Shown one piece after another: positions 22,778-30,562 of a DNA stretch of 64,000 nt. The DNA is taken from NCBI GenBank assembly GCA_017591395.1, contig WEDG01000233.1, forward strand, positions 186,001-250,000. The letters are read 5' to 3'. The position numbers and the translations under genes are program-made. The stretch comes from Schistocephalus solidus (taxonomy: Eukaryota; Platyhelminthes; Cestoda; Diphyllobothriidea; Diphyllobothriidae). Each line of letters opens with the position of its first letter. Within the stretch, counting starts at the first letter, position 1. Below the pieces are notes generated by a model. It ran no database searches, was not told the DNA's origin, and saw nothing but the letters and a program-made list of their open reading frames with translations.

Positions 22778-23158
22778 CTATGCGGTTTCATCAGCGCCAT
22801 TGATTCGTTCGCGCAAGGCCTGATATGCAGCTGGCAGATCGATATGTCTATTGATCGATTCCGCGGTCGAGTGCCACGAATCCTGCAGCAGGTGTGAAAT
22901 TCGGTCGTCTGACTGGCCCAATATTCTCACGCTGCCAAAGTCAAAGTCGTGCTCTGGCGAGGATGCGTGAGCGGCTACCAAGTAGAGTTTATCCTTCCTT
23001 CTCACAGCGAGCTCGTGCTCATGCATTCTCGTGCAAACACGTTTACCGGTTTCGCCAACATAATTTGCTCGACCACAACGGCAGTCTATCTGGTAAATGA
23101 CGCCGGATTTCTGGTTGAGGGGGATTGGGTCTTTAGGCTCACAGACCGGAAGCGACAA
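22778..23158 (-). pseudogene. PLE B GIY-YIG endonuclease domain, left arm of inverted pair
   Basis: An uninterrupted 126-codon frame covers the endonuclease domain only; no RT is attached, so this is a fragment. Visible features: GVIYQIDCRCGRANYVGETG (GIY and YIG strands with C-x-C between), RMHEHELAVRRKD with the catalytic-type Arg and a His pair, AAHASSPEHDFDFGSV (histidine region), and INRHIDLPAAYQALRERI near the end. Protein ends at TGA just before the hammerhead repeat. It is almost identical to the plus-strand copy at 23173-23550, with which it forms a palindrome. Confidence 0.85.
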
Positions 23159-23527
23159 TCCACCGGCAACTCATGCAACCTAAAGACCCAATCCCCCTCA
23201 ACCAAAAATCTGGCGTCATTTACCGGATAGACTGCCGTTGTGGTCGAGCAAATTATGTTGGCGAAACCGGTAAACGGGTTTGCACGAGAATGCACGAGCA
23301 CGAGCTCGCTGTGAGAAAGAAGGATAAACTCTACTTGGTAGCCGCTCACGCATCCTCGCCAGAGCACGACTTTGACTTTGGCAGCGTGAGAATATTGGGC
23401 CAGTCAGACGACCGAATTTCACGCCTGCTGCAGGAATCGTGGCACTCGACCGCGGAATCGATCAATAGACATATCGATCTGCCAGCTGCATATCAGGCCT
23501 TGCGCGAACGAATCAATGGCGCTGATG
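22793..23527. repeat. Large inverted repeat, two PLE B endonuclease copies tail-outward
   Basis: Arms of about 348 bases (22793-23140 and 23181-23527) are nearly identical reverse complements around a ~40-base spacer. Divergence begins immediately after the shared GCTGATGAA at the outer ends. A single strand could fold into a long hairpin. Confidence 0.9.
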
Positions 23528-23550
23528 AAGGTCATACTCGGCAGAGGTGA
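23173..23550 (+). pseudogene. PLE B GIY-YIG endonuclease domain, right arm of inverted pair
   Basis: A 125-codon uninterrupted frame with the same domain as the left arm: GVIYRIDCRCGRANYVGETG, TRMHEHELAVRKKD, AAHASSPEHDFDFGSV, INRHIDLPAAYQALRERI. Only a handful of residues differ from the left arm (Arg for Gln in the first strand, for example). The last residues (GHTRQR) differ because the 3' flank is different: here it leads into a GACGATG...GAAACGTC hammerhead-like repeat instead of the ACACGTGT type. The RT part is absent; the frame starts at the palindrome centre. Confidence 0.85.
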
Positions 23551-23576
23551 GTTAAATAAGCACTGAGCTGTACAGT

Positions 23577-23632
23577 CTTTTATTCCTTGACGATGGGCTC
23601 GCGTGAGAGCTCGAAACGTCGGATGAATAAAA
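23577..23632 (+). ncRNA. Hammerhead-like motif, PLE B right end
   Basis: TTGACGA (core with C3 changed to T), stem II GGGCTC/GAGCTC (6 bp, one G:U), GAAACGTC with minimal palindromic stem III ACGT. Flanks TTTTATTC and GAATAAAA can pair as distal stem I. Activity is doubtful because of the C3 change. Confidence 0.6.
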
Positions 23633-23665
23633 TTCTGGTCCCAGAGAACGCCTTCCCGTCTTCTT

Positions 23666-23668
<3 letters not shown>

Positions 23669-23715
<47 letters not shown>
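23669..23715. repeat. (TA)n tract between PLE B and SINE fragment
   Basis: About 46 bases of alternating AT. Confidence 0.95.
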
Positions 23716-23718
<3 letters not shown>

Positions 23719-23925
23719 AGTGTGGGGCTCACTGATCTGCTTAAGGAACATGTATGTTCCGTTGTGCCCTGGAGCTCAGACTAGAGCCCTCGCAGGCGGT
23801 CGCATAGCGACGTGTAGCATATGATTAAATGGAACCGACAAAGACAAGGGAGACCGGAATGGGTATTTCTGGCTTATTAGCCGTCATCAGCTTGTCTTAC
23901 ACAGTCCCAAGTGTGGCACACCTGG

Positions 23926-23926
<1 letters not shown>
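23716..23926 (-). mobile_element. Fragment of the tRNA-like/hammerhead SINE, minus strand
   Basis: Reverse complement matches the SINE unit at 4565-4780. It runs from the tRNA acceptor-like end (ACCAGGTGTGCCACACTTGGG) through the hammerhead to CACACTATCAT, where it meets (TA)n. The A and B boxes are cut off. The sequence joining (TA)n at 23715 is the same as at 5357. Both ends are bracketed by (TA)n. Confidence 0.85.
23852..23894 (-). ncRNA. Hammerhead motif in SINE fragment
   Basis: Minus strand: core CTGATGA exact, stem II GGCT/AGCC with AATA loop, GAAA, stem III region ATACCCAT (palindrome broken in the middle). Stem I no longer pairs well (CAAG against CCGG). Confidence 0.6.

Positions 23927-23980
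<54 letters not shown>
23927..23980. repeat. (TA)n tract between SINE fragment and PLE A
   Basis: About 54 bases of perfect alternating AT. Confidence 0.95.
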
Positions 23981-23981
<1 letters not shown>

Positions 23982-24057
23982 CTAATAGAAGCGTAGATGC
24001 GCGTTCCAGGAAATAAATGAGAAGAAGATGTAATCACGGGAACCATGGTTCTATTGT

Positions 24058-24097
24058 CCAGACGTTTCAAAATCAAACAAGATTTCATCGTCGGAGG
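24058..24097 (-). ncRNA. Hammerhead-like motif, PLE A downstream terminal repeat
   Basis: Minus strand: CCGACGA (core with U4 changed to C), stem II AAATC/GATTT, GAAACGTC with ACGT as minimal stem III. The short stem I seen at 26972-27011 is weakened here (CCT against TGG). Predicted weak or inactive. Confidence 0.55.
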
Positions 24098-24184
24098 TAA
24101 ATATTGAACCGTGCCTCACAGTATTTATAGGTGGTAAAATTTCGGCTTATACGGGATTACTAAGGTTTTTTTGAATTTGCGTTT

Positions 24185-27002
24185 AGGAGGGGTCGGGTTG
24201 GGGGTGGAGATCCTCAGTCATCATGCTGCTTGATGAGCATGGTGGTGTTTCATCATTGGCGATCATCCTTTGCCTGTTCACTGAGTCCGTGGTGGACTGG
24301 GGGAGGGCGGGTGATGGCTTGTTCTCAATCTAGTCGGGGGCCGGCGTTCACACGTTGGCAGTAGTCGTCAGTACCCTCATCGACCGAAGCTGCCGCCCCA
24401 GGCTGTTAATCTTAAATGCGATCGCACCTCCGTGTGTATTCGCACCTGACGGATAAGTGGTTGAGCTGGCCGAGGCGATAACTGTTCCTTCGTCGGGTCT
24501 GGGTTGTGTTGTGATTGCGTGCGTGTCCGCCATGGACTCACCCATGTTCGGATGCACGTTAGGCCCATGTTCACGTTGGCTCTTTCAATCATTTAGCTGC
24601 GTCCGGAGGGCTTGGTAGGCCGTAGGAAGCGTCACACAACGATTGATGGAGGTTGTTCCCGTGTGCGAAGCCTCGATGGTTTCCCTTGCCACGCGGTCAC
24701 TTCCCCGACCAAGAATTTTAGCATTCTGGAAGGCGAACGTGTGTCCAGAGTCTGCGCAATGGTCTGCCACCAAAGACAGCGGATTCATTCTTCTTACCGC
24801 CCTCATGTGTTCTCCGACCCGGGTTTGTAGACATTTCCCGGTTTCTCCAATGTAGTTGACTGCGCAGGAATTGCATTGAACCCGGTAGATGACGTTTGTT
24901 GTTTCACCTCGGGGCAGGGGGGCCTTAGGTCTCATAACCAGATGTCGAATGGTTGACTCCAGCCGGTGGGCCATGCCAATCCCCATCGGTCTTAGGAGAC
25001 GGGAGACCGCCTCCGAAACACTGTCAATGTATGGCAACTCTCGCCGTATCTTTGGCTGTTCGGTCGCTGGCCTTCGGCTTTGCCTGCACTGTCTGCTACG
25101 TTCGATGAAGTTGCGGGGATACCCGTTGGCCATGAAGAGGTGTTGAAGGTATCGAAGTTCTGCCTTTCTTTCGCCTGGCTCGCTGCAGTGTGTTTCAGCC
25201 CTTTTGTATAGCGTTCGAACACAACTGCGTTTGTGGCATGACGGATGTTTGCTATGGTAGCGAAGGATTTGGCGGGTACTGGTGGCCTTCCTATACACCG
25301 TCGTTATTAGGTCCCCGCTGGGTTTTCAATGGACGATAACGTCTAGGAATGGCAGCTGGTTGTTGACTTCCACCTCCATTGTAAACTGGATGTCAGGGAA
25401 AATAGAATTCAGGCAGTCATGAAATTCCTTGACCGTATCCCGCTTGATGATGACAAAGGTATCGTCTACATACCGCGTTCAGAATTTCGGTCTGTAGTTT
25501 GCGAAAACACGGATCTCTAATTTTTGGAGAACTGCCTCTGCGATGAAGCCCGAAAGTGGCGATCCCATTGGCGTCCCCTTGACCTGCTCATACGTTGTTC
25601 CTTCGAAAGTAAACTACGTCTTCAGGCAGAATTTTAAGAGATGGATGAGATGTCTCCCTTTCACCGTCTCTTCCGTCTCGTTGTACCTGCTCTCGAGCAG
25701 TTCGCTGACCGTTTCGACTGCCAGGCCTTGTGGAATCGAGGTGAAGAGAGAGGTGACATCGAATGACACCATCACCTCGTCTGCAGTAATTTGCACTCCC
25801 TGGAGCTGTTGCAGTAATTGAGTTGCTGAACAGACCGTCCTGGTCGCGTCCGAGGTGAGCGATCGCAAATTTCGGAAAAGCCATTTCGCCAGATGAAAGG
25901 TTGGTGCACCGCGCAATGACACGATTGGCCGGAGGGGGATACCAGCCTTGTGTACTTTTGGTAGTCCGTAGAACCTTGCTGCGGCCGCGTCTATTGGTTT
26001 AATGGCCAGTCGTACCGACTTAGTAATGGCCTTGTTCTTTTGCATGTCGGCGAGTGTCTTGCCGAGTTCCGTTTAAAGTTTCTTCATCGGTTCATCGTCA
26101 CATGGCAGGTACGCCTGTCGGTCCTCCAGTAAGGCCTTAGCCTTCTGGATGTAGTCTGTCTTATTCATCACTAATGTGGAGTGTCCTTTGTCGGCCTGCC
26201 AAATCACGATGCTGGTGTCAGCCCTCAGTGTCTTGAGAGCCCTGTGTTCCGCTCTGGAAATGATTGCACGTGGTTTGTGCGCCATCACCAAAGAGGTTAT
26301 CTGCTGCCGAATAAGGTGCTTTGTTTCGTCGGATTCCCCGGTTTTTTTGAGAATCGACCCGACAGTGGCCACGAGATTTACCGGATCGGCGTTAGCGATG
26401 TTAAAGCAAGCTTCATGACTCAGCACTTTCAATTGTGCAGGCGACAACTGCTTCGATGACATATTGTGCACCAGAACTTCGTTCTCTTCTTGATATGAAT
26501 GGGTTATATTTCGAAGCTTATCCACCAGCTCCACATCTGTCGTTGCTCGTAGTTCTCTGGTCCGTTTATCAATCACCTGCTGCAGCAGCCTGACTCCATC
26601 CTCGCCGATTAGTTCAGCGCACTGTGCAACCGCTTGGTTCAAAACCCCATTGTATTAGCGCAGTCGAAGATGGCAGTCTTGGAGGAGCACCCGAATCGTT
26701 CGTCTGCTATGTTGTGTCACCCACCTTTTCGGCAGACTTGTGTTTACCGGTGGCTTGTAGGACAAGCTTTTCGGAAGAACGTGATTGTCAAGGCATCTGT
26801 GGAGGAATTGTATTTGCGCGTACGTTGATGACAGACGAAGGGCAAATATTTCCCAACGTCGTGCTGACTTAAGCGCTTCGCGCCCGAAAATATTGTTAAT
26901 AGAAGCGAAGAAGCGCGTTCCCGGAAATAAATGAGAAGAAGAGGCGACGACGGGAACCATGGTTTTATTGTCCTGACGTTTCAAAATCAAACAAGATTTC
27001 AT
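24185..27002 (-). pseudogene. PLE A polyprotein: RT plus GIY-YIG endonuclease, one frame with nonsense codons
   Basis: A single frame runs from ATG at 27002 to about 24185 with no frameshift but with several stops: TAA 26655, TAA 26073, TAG 25614, TGA 25479, TGA 25326, TGA 24585, TGA 24348, then TAG and TAA. Domain order: N-terminal region (ALKSARRWEIFALR, LDNHVLPKSLSYKPPV), IVIWQADKGHSTLVMNK, FYGLPKVHKAGIPLRPIVS, motif A VSFDVTSLFTSIP, motif B KGTPMGSPLSGFIAE, catalytic motif C RYVDDTFVI, then NNQLPFLDVIVH. The endonuclease follows: NVIYRVQCNSCAVNYIGETG, LQTRVGEHMRAVRR, ADHCADSGHTFAF, INRCVTLPTAYQALRTQL. A ~140-residue C-terminal extension follows, open in the inverted partner copy. Catalytic residues YVDD and GIY-YIG are intact, so only stops disable it. 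It would copy RNA at endonuclease-made nicks. Confidence 0.92.
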
Positions 27003-27011
27003 CGTCGGAGG
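26972..27011 (-). ncRNA. Hammerhead-like motif, PLE A upstream terminal repeat; contains the ORF start codon
   Basis: Minus strand: stem I CCT/AGG, core CCGACGA (one mismatch to CUGANGA), stem II AAATC/GATTT, GAAA, ACGT, C. The ATG at 27002-27000 that opens the PLE frame lies across the core/stem II boundary. Confidence 0.6.
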
Positions 27012-27192
27012 TAAATATAGTACCGCGCCTCACAGTATTTAAAGGTGGTAACATTTTGGCTTATACGGGATAACTAAGGTTTTTTTTTGAATTTGCGTAG
27101 AGGAGGGGCCCGGTTGGGGGTGGAGATCCTCAGTCATCATGCTGCTTGATGAGCATCGTAGTGTTTCATTCTTGGCGATCATTCTTTGCCTG

Positions 27193-28025
27193 ACCGATTG
27201 GGATCGGCATCGCCCACCGGCCGAAGTCAACCATTCGACATCTGGTTATGAGGCCTAAGGCACCCCTGCCCCGAGGTAAAACAACAAACGTCATCTACCG
27301 GGTTCAATGCAATTCCTGCGCAGTCAACTACATTGGAGAAACCGGGAAATGTCTACAAACCCGGGTCGGAGAACCCATGAGGGCGGTAAGAAAAATTGGA
27401 TCCGCTGTCTTTGGTGGCGGACCATTGCGCAGACTCTGGACACACGTTCGCCTTCCAGAATGCTGAAATTCTTGGTCGGGGAAGTGACCGCGTGGCAAGG
27501 GAAACCATCGAGGCTTCGCACACGGGAACAACCTCCATCAATCGTTGTGTGACGCTTCCTACGGCCTACCAAGCCCTCGTGACGCAGCTAAATGATCGAA
27601 AGAGCCAACGTGAACATGGGCCTAACGTGCATCCGAACATGGGTGAGTCCATGGCGGACACGCACGCAATCACAACACAACCCAGACCCGACGAAGGAAC
27701 AGTTATCGCCTCGGCCAGCTCAACCACTTATCCGTCAGGTGCGAATACACACGGAGGTGCGATCGCATTTAAGATTAACAGCCTGGGGCGGCAGCTTCGG
27801 TCGATGAGGGTACTGACGACTACTGCCAACGGGCGAACGCCGGCCCCCGACCAGATTGAGAACAAGCCATCACCCGCCCTCCTCCAGTCCACCACGGACT
27901 CAGTGAACAGGCAAAGGATGATCGCCAAGAATGAAAAACCACCATGCTCTTCAAGCAGCATGATGAGTAAGGATCTCTACCCCCAACCCGGCCCCTCCTC
28001 AACGCAAATTCAAAAAAAACCTTAG
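27193..28025 (+). pseudogene. PLE A endonuclease with C-terminal extension, one frameshift
   Basis: Frame 27248-27466 carries NVIYRVQCNSCAVNYIGETG and LQTRVGEPMRAVRK (His of the GEH motif changed to Pro), then loses frame near 27390. Frame 27396-28025 resumes with LVADHCADSGHTFAFQNAEI and INRCVTLPTAYQALVTQLND. It continues without stop for about 140 more residues that are rich in Thr, Ser, Pro and Gln. That tail contains GGAIAFKINSLGRQLRSMRV and ends at TAG 28025. It has no family I recognise. Because this copy has Arg codons where the minus copy has TGA stops, the extension is probably part of the ancestral protein. Confidence 0.85.
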
Positions 28026-28086
28026 TAATCCCGTATTAGCCGAAATGTTTCCACCTATAAATACTGTGAGGCGCGGTACAATATTT

Positions 28087-28129
28087 ACCTCCGACGATGA
28101 AATCTTGTTTGATTTTGAAACGCCAGGAC
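28087..28129 (+). ncRNA. Hammerhead-like motif, inverted PLE A copy
   Basis: Same layout as at 26972-27011 (CCGACGA, AAATC/GATTT, GAAACG) but the cleavage triplet region reads GCC instead of GTC, so inactive by rule. Confidence 0.55.
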
Positions 28130-28162
28130 AATAAAACCATGATTCCCGTGATCGCCTCTTCT

Positions 28163-28166
<4 letters not shown>

Positions 28167-28240
<74 letters not shown>
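28167..28240. repeat. (TA)n tract between PLE A and the 367-bp array
   Basis: About 74 bases of alternating AT, the longest such tract in the window. Confidence 0.95.
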
Positions 28241-28244
<4 letters not shown>

Positions 28245-28387
28245 ACAGGAATAGGTGCACACCGATCTAGTGGCTTCCCGAAGCAAACAAGCTCCGTATG
28301 GGTGGCAAAGGTCACAAACAGGCAACCAATTACCAGGCCGAAGTCGGCCAAGTTATAATTGCAGAGAGGAGACACGACAGAGAATAT

Positions 28388-28447
28388 GGGTAGATTGATA
28401 CAGTCTGTTTCGGGCTTATTCTGCCTTTATTCAGCCAATCATAACCC
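28388..28447 (-). ncRNA. Hammerhead-like motif, 367-bp unit 1
   Basis: Minus strand layout as in the other units, but the core reads CTGAATAAAGGC instead of CTGAATGAAGGC (loss of the G8 equivalent), so this copy should be inactive. Confidence 0.55.
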
Positions 28448-28754
28448 TGACTACCAGCTGGGACTGGAAACAAAAACATGCCCTCGAGTACGGCGCAGAC
28501 AGTCCACACACTGGGTCTAGCAGATGGGTCATAAGCACTTCATCGAACCGAAGTTCATCAGTGCCTCACCACCTGTCATTCTCTGTCGCTGCAGATCGGG
28601 TATTTATTCAAACAGGAATAGGCGCACACCGATCTAGTGGTTTCCCGAAGCAAACAAGCTCCGTATGGGTGGCAAAGGTCACAAACAGGCAACCAATTAC
28701 CAGGCCGAAGTCGGCCAAGTTATAATTGCAGAGAGGAGACACGACAGAGAATAT

Positions 28755-28814
28755 GGGTAGATTGATACAGTCTGTTTCGGGCTTATTCTGCCTTCATTCA
28801 GCCAATCATAACCC
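28755..28814 (-). ncRNA. Hammerhead-like ribozyme, 367-bp unit 2 (type copy)
   Basis: Minus strand: outer stem I GGGT/ACCC, internal loop, inner stem I GATTGG/TCAATC (one G:U), core CTGAATGA (one extra nucleotide relative to CUGANGA), stem II GGC/GCC with a 7-base loop, GAAA, stem III ACAG-A-CTGT, then A as nucleotide 17. Everything but the core insertion fits a type I hammerhead. The same layout occurs at 29122-29181, 29490-29549, 29853-29912 and 30220-30279. Confidence 0.65.
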
Positions 28815-29121
28815 TGACTACCAGCTGGGACTGGAAACAAAAACATGCCCTCGAGTACGGCGCAGACAGTCCACACACTGGGTCTAGCAGATGGGTCATA
28901 AGCACTTCATCGAACCGAAGTTCATCAGTGCCTCACCACCTGTCATTCTCTGTCGCTGCAGATCGGGTATTTATTCAAACAGGAATAGGCGCACACCGAT
29001 CTAGTGGCTTCCCGAAGCAAACAAGCTCCGTATGGGTGGCAAAGGTCACAAACAGGCAACCGATTACCAGGCCGAAGTCGGCCAAGTTATAATTGCAGAG
29101 AGGAGACACGAGAGAGAATAT

Positions 29122-29181
29122 GGGTAGATTGATACAGTCTGTTTCGGGCTTATGCTGCCTTCATTCAGCCAATCATAACCC
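29122..29181 (-). ncRNA. Hammerhead-like ribozyme, 367-bp unit 3
   Basis: As unit 2 with one change in the stem II loop (AGCATAA for AGAATAA), which does not affect pairing. Confidence 0.6.
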
Positions 29182-29489
29182 TGACTACCAGCTGGGACTG
29201 GAAACATCAAACATGCCCTCGAGTACGGCGCAGACAGTCCACACACTGGGTCTAGCAGATGGGTCATAAGCACTTCATCGAACCGAAGTTCATCAGTGCC
29301 TCACCACCTGTCATTCTCTGTCGCTGCAGATCGGGTATTTATTCAAACAGGAATAGGTGCACACCGATCTAGTGGCTTCCCGAAGCAAACAAGCTCCGTA
29401 TGGGTGGCAAAGGTCACAAACAGGCAACCAAGCGCCAGGCCGAAGTCGGCCAAGTTATAATTGCAGAGAGGAGACACGACAGAGAATAT

Positions 29490-29549
29490 GGGTAGATTGA
29501 TACAGTCTGTTTCGGGCTTATTCTGCCTTCATTCAGCCAATCATAACCC
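29490..29549 (-). ncRNA. Hammerhead-like ribozyme, 367-bp unit 4
   Basis: Same stems and core as unit 2. Confidence 0.6.
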
Positions 29550-29852
29550 TGACTACCAGCTGGGACTGGAAAAACATGCCCTCGAGTACGGCGCAGACAG
29601 TCCACACACTGGGTCTAGCAGATGGGTCATAAGCACTTCATCGAACCGAAGTTCATCAGTGCCTCACCACCTGTCATTCTCTGTCGCTGTAGATAGGGTA
29701 TTTATTCAAACAGGAATAGGCGCACACCGATCTAGTGGCTTCCCGAAGCAAACAAGCTCCGTATGGGTGGCAAAGGTCACGAACAGGCAACCAATTACCA
29801 GGCCGAAGTCGGCCAAGTTATAATTGCAGAGAGGAGACACGACAGAGAATAA

Positions 29853-29912
29853 GGGTAGATTGATACAGTCTGTTTCGGGCTTATTCTGCCTTCATTCAGC
29901 CAATCATAACCC
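29853..29912 (-). ncRNA. Hammerhead-like ribozyme, 367-bp unit 5
   Basis: Same stems and core as unit 2. Only the base just outside the outer stem differs. Confidence 0.6.
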
Positions 29913-30219
29913 TGACTACCAGCTGGGACTGGAAACACAAACATGCACTCGAGTACGGCGCAGACAGTCCACACACTGGGTCTAGCAGATGGGTCATAAG
30001 CACTTCATCGAACCGAAGTTCATCAGTGCCTCACCACCTGTCATTCTCTGTCGTTGCAGATCGGGTATTTATTCAAACAGGAATAGGCGCACACCGATCT
30101 AGTGGCTTCCCGAAGCAAACAAGCTCCGTATGGGTGGCAAAGGTCACGAACAGGCAACCAATTACCAGGCCGAAGTCGGCCAAGTTATAATTGCAGAGAG
30201 GAGACACGACAGAGAATAA

Positions 30220-30279
30220 GGGTAGATTGATACAGTCTGTTTCGGGCTTATTCTGCCTTCATTCAGCCAATCATAACCC
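30220..30279 (-). ncRNA. Hammerhead-like ribozyme, 367-bp unit 6
   Basis: Same stems and core as unit 5. The partial seventh unit ends before its motif. Confidence 0.6.
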
Positions 30280-30505
30280 TGACTACCAGCTGGGACTGGA
30301 AACACAAACATGCACTCGAGTACGGCGCAGACAGTCCAAACACTGGGTCTAGCAGATGGCTCATAAGCACTTCATCGAACCGAAGTTCATCAGTGCCTCA
30401 CCACCTGTCATTCTCTGTCGTTGCAGATCGGGTATTTATTCAAACAGGAATAGGCGCACACCGATCTAGTGGCTTCCTGAAGCATATGTTGCTAAGAGTG
30501 CAACA

Positions 30506-30562
30506 GGCAAGACGCAGACAGCTGTTTCACGGTCATTACCGATCATCAGTACATCATATGCC
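30506..30562 (-). ncRNA. Hammerhead ribozyme, first of 38 copies spaced 232 bases
   Basis: Minus strand: outer stem I GGCA/TGCC, inner stem I ATGTA/TGCGT (two G:U pairs), core CTGATGA exact, stem II CGGT/ACCG with AATG loop and a T:T next to the core, GAAA, palindromic stem III ACAGCTGT, then C17. Predicted cleavage is between plus-strand positions 30517 and 30516. Tandem transcripts of the minus strand would give 232-nt monomers. Further copies sit at 30506 + 232n for n up to 37. Confidence 0.82.

Larger units (their letters stand above)
23981..27192 (-). mobile_element. Penelope-like element A, near full length
   Basis: On the minus strand the order is: partial 3' untranslated segment (27192-27012), terminal repeat with hammerhead-like motif (about 27011-26890), RT and endonuclease frame, 3' region, and a second terminal repeat (about 24098-23981). 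The two copies of the ~300-base end sequence (24000-24300 and 26895-27190) are nearly the same with scattered differences. A partial upstream 3' segment before the first repeat is the typical PLE head-to-tail remnant. At 27192/27193 orientation flips into a plus-strand copy. (TA)n borders the cassette at 23980. Confidence 0.88.
27193..28166 (+). mobile_element. 5'-truncated PLE A copy in inverted orientation
   Basis: Starts mid-element, upstream of the endonuclease (CCGATTGGGATCGGCATCGCCCACC matches the reverse complement of 24960-24985), and continues through the endonuclease, C-terminal extension, 3' region and terminal repeat to (TA)n at 28167. Together with the minus-strand element it forms a head-to-head inverted pair, as commonly seen for PLEs. 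Confidence 0.88.
28241..30484 (-). repeat. 367-bp satellite, six units plus a partial, each with a hammerhead-like motif
   Basis: The marker TCAAACAGG recurs at 28241, 28608, 28975, 29343, 29706, 30073 and 30440 (period 363-368). Units differ by a few substitutions and small indels, mainly around the GGAAACA..AACATGC segment. The seventh unit is cut after ~45 bases, where it joins the 232-bp array at 30484/30485. Frames seen on either strand are by-products of the repetition. The strand given is that of the ribozyme motif. I recognise no coding or pol III signals in the unit. Confidence 0.92.

Noticed and set aside
24377..24592. 71-codon frame shared by both PLE A copies in a second frame
   Set aside because: It is an alternative-frame shadow of the C-terminal extension and appears in both copies because the DNA is duplicated.
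28510..28580. A second hammerhead in the 367-bp unit (CTGATGAACTTC...GAAGT on the minus strand)
   Set aside because: The core and a stem are present, but GAAA and the cleavage segment are missing. The other motif in the same unit fits far better.
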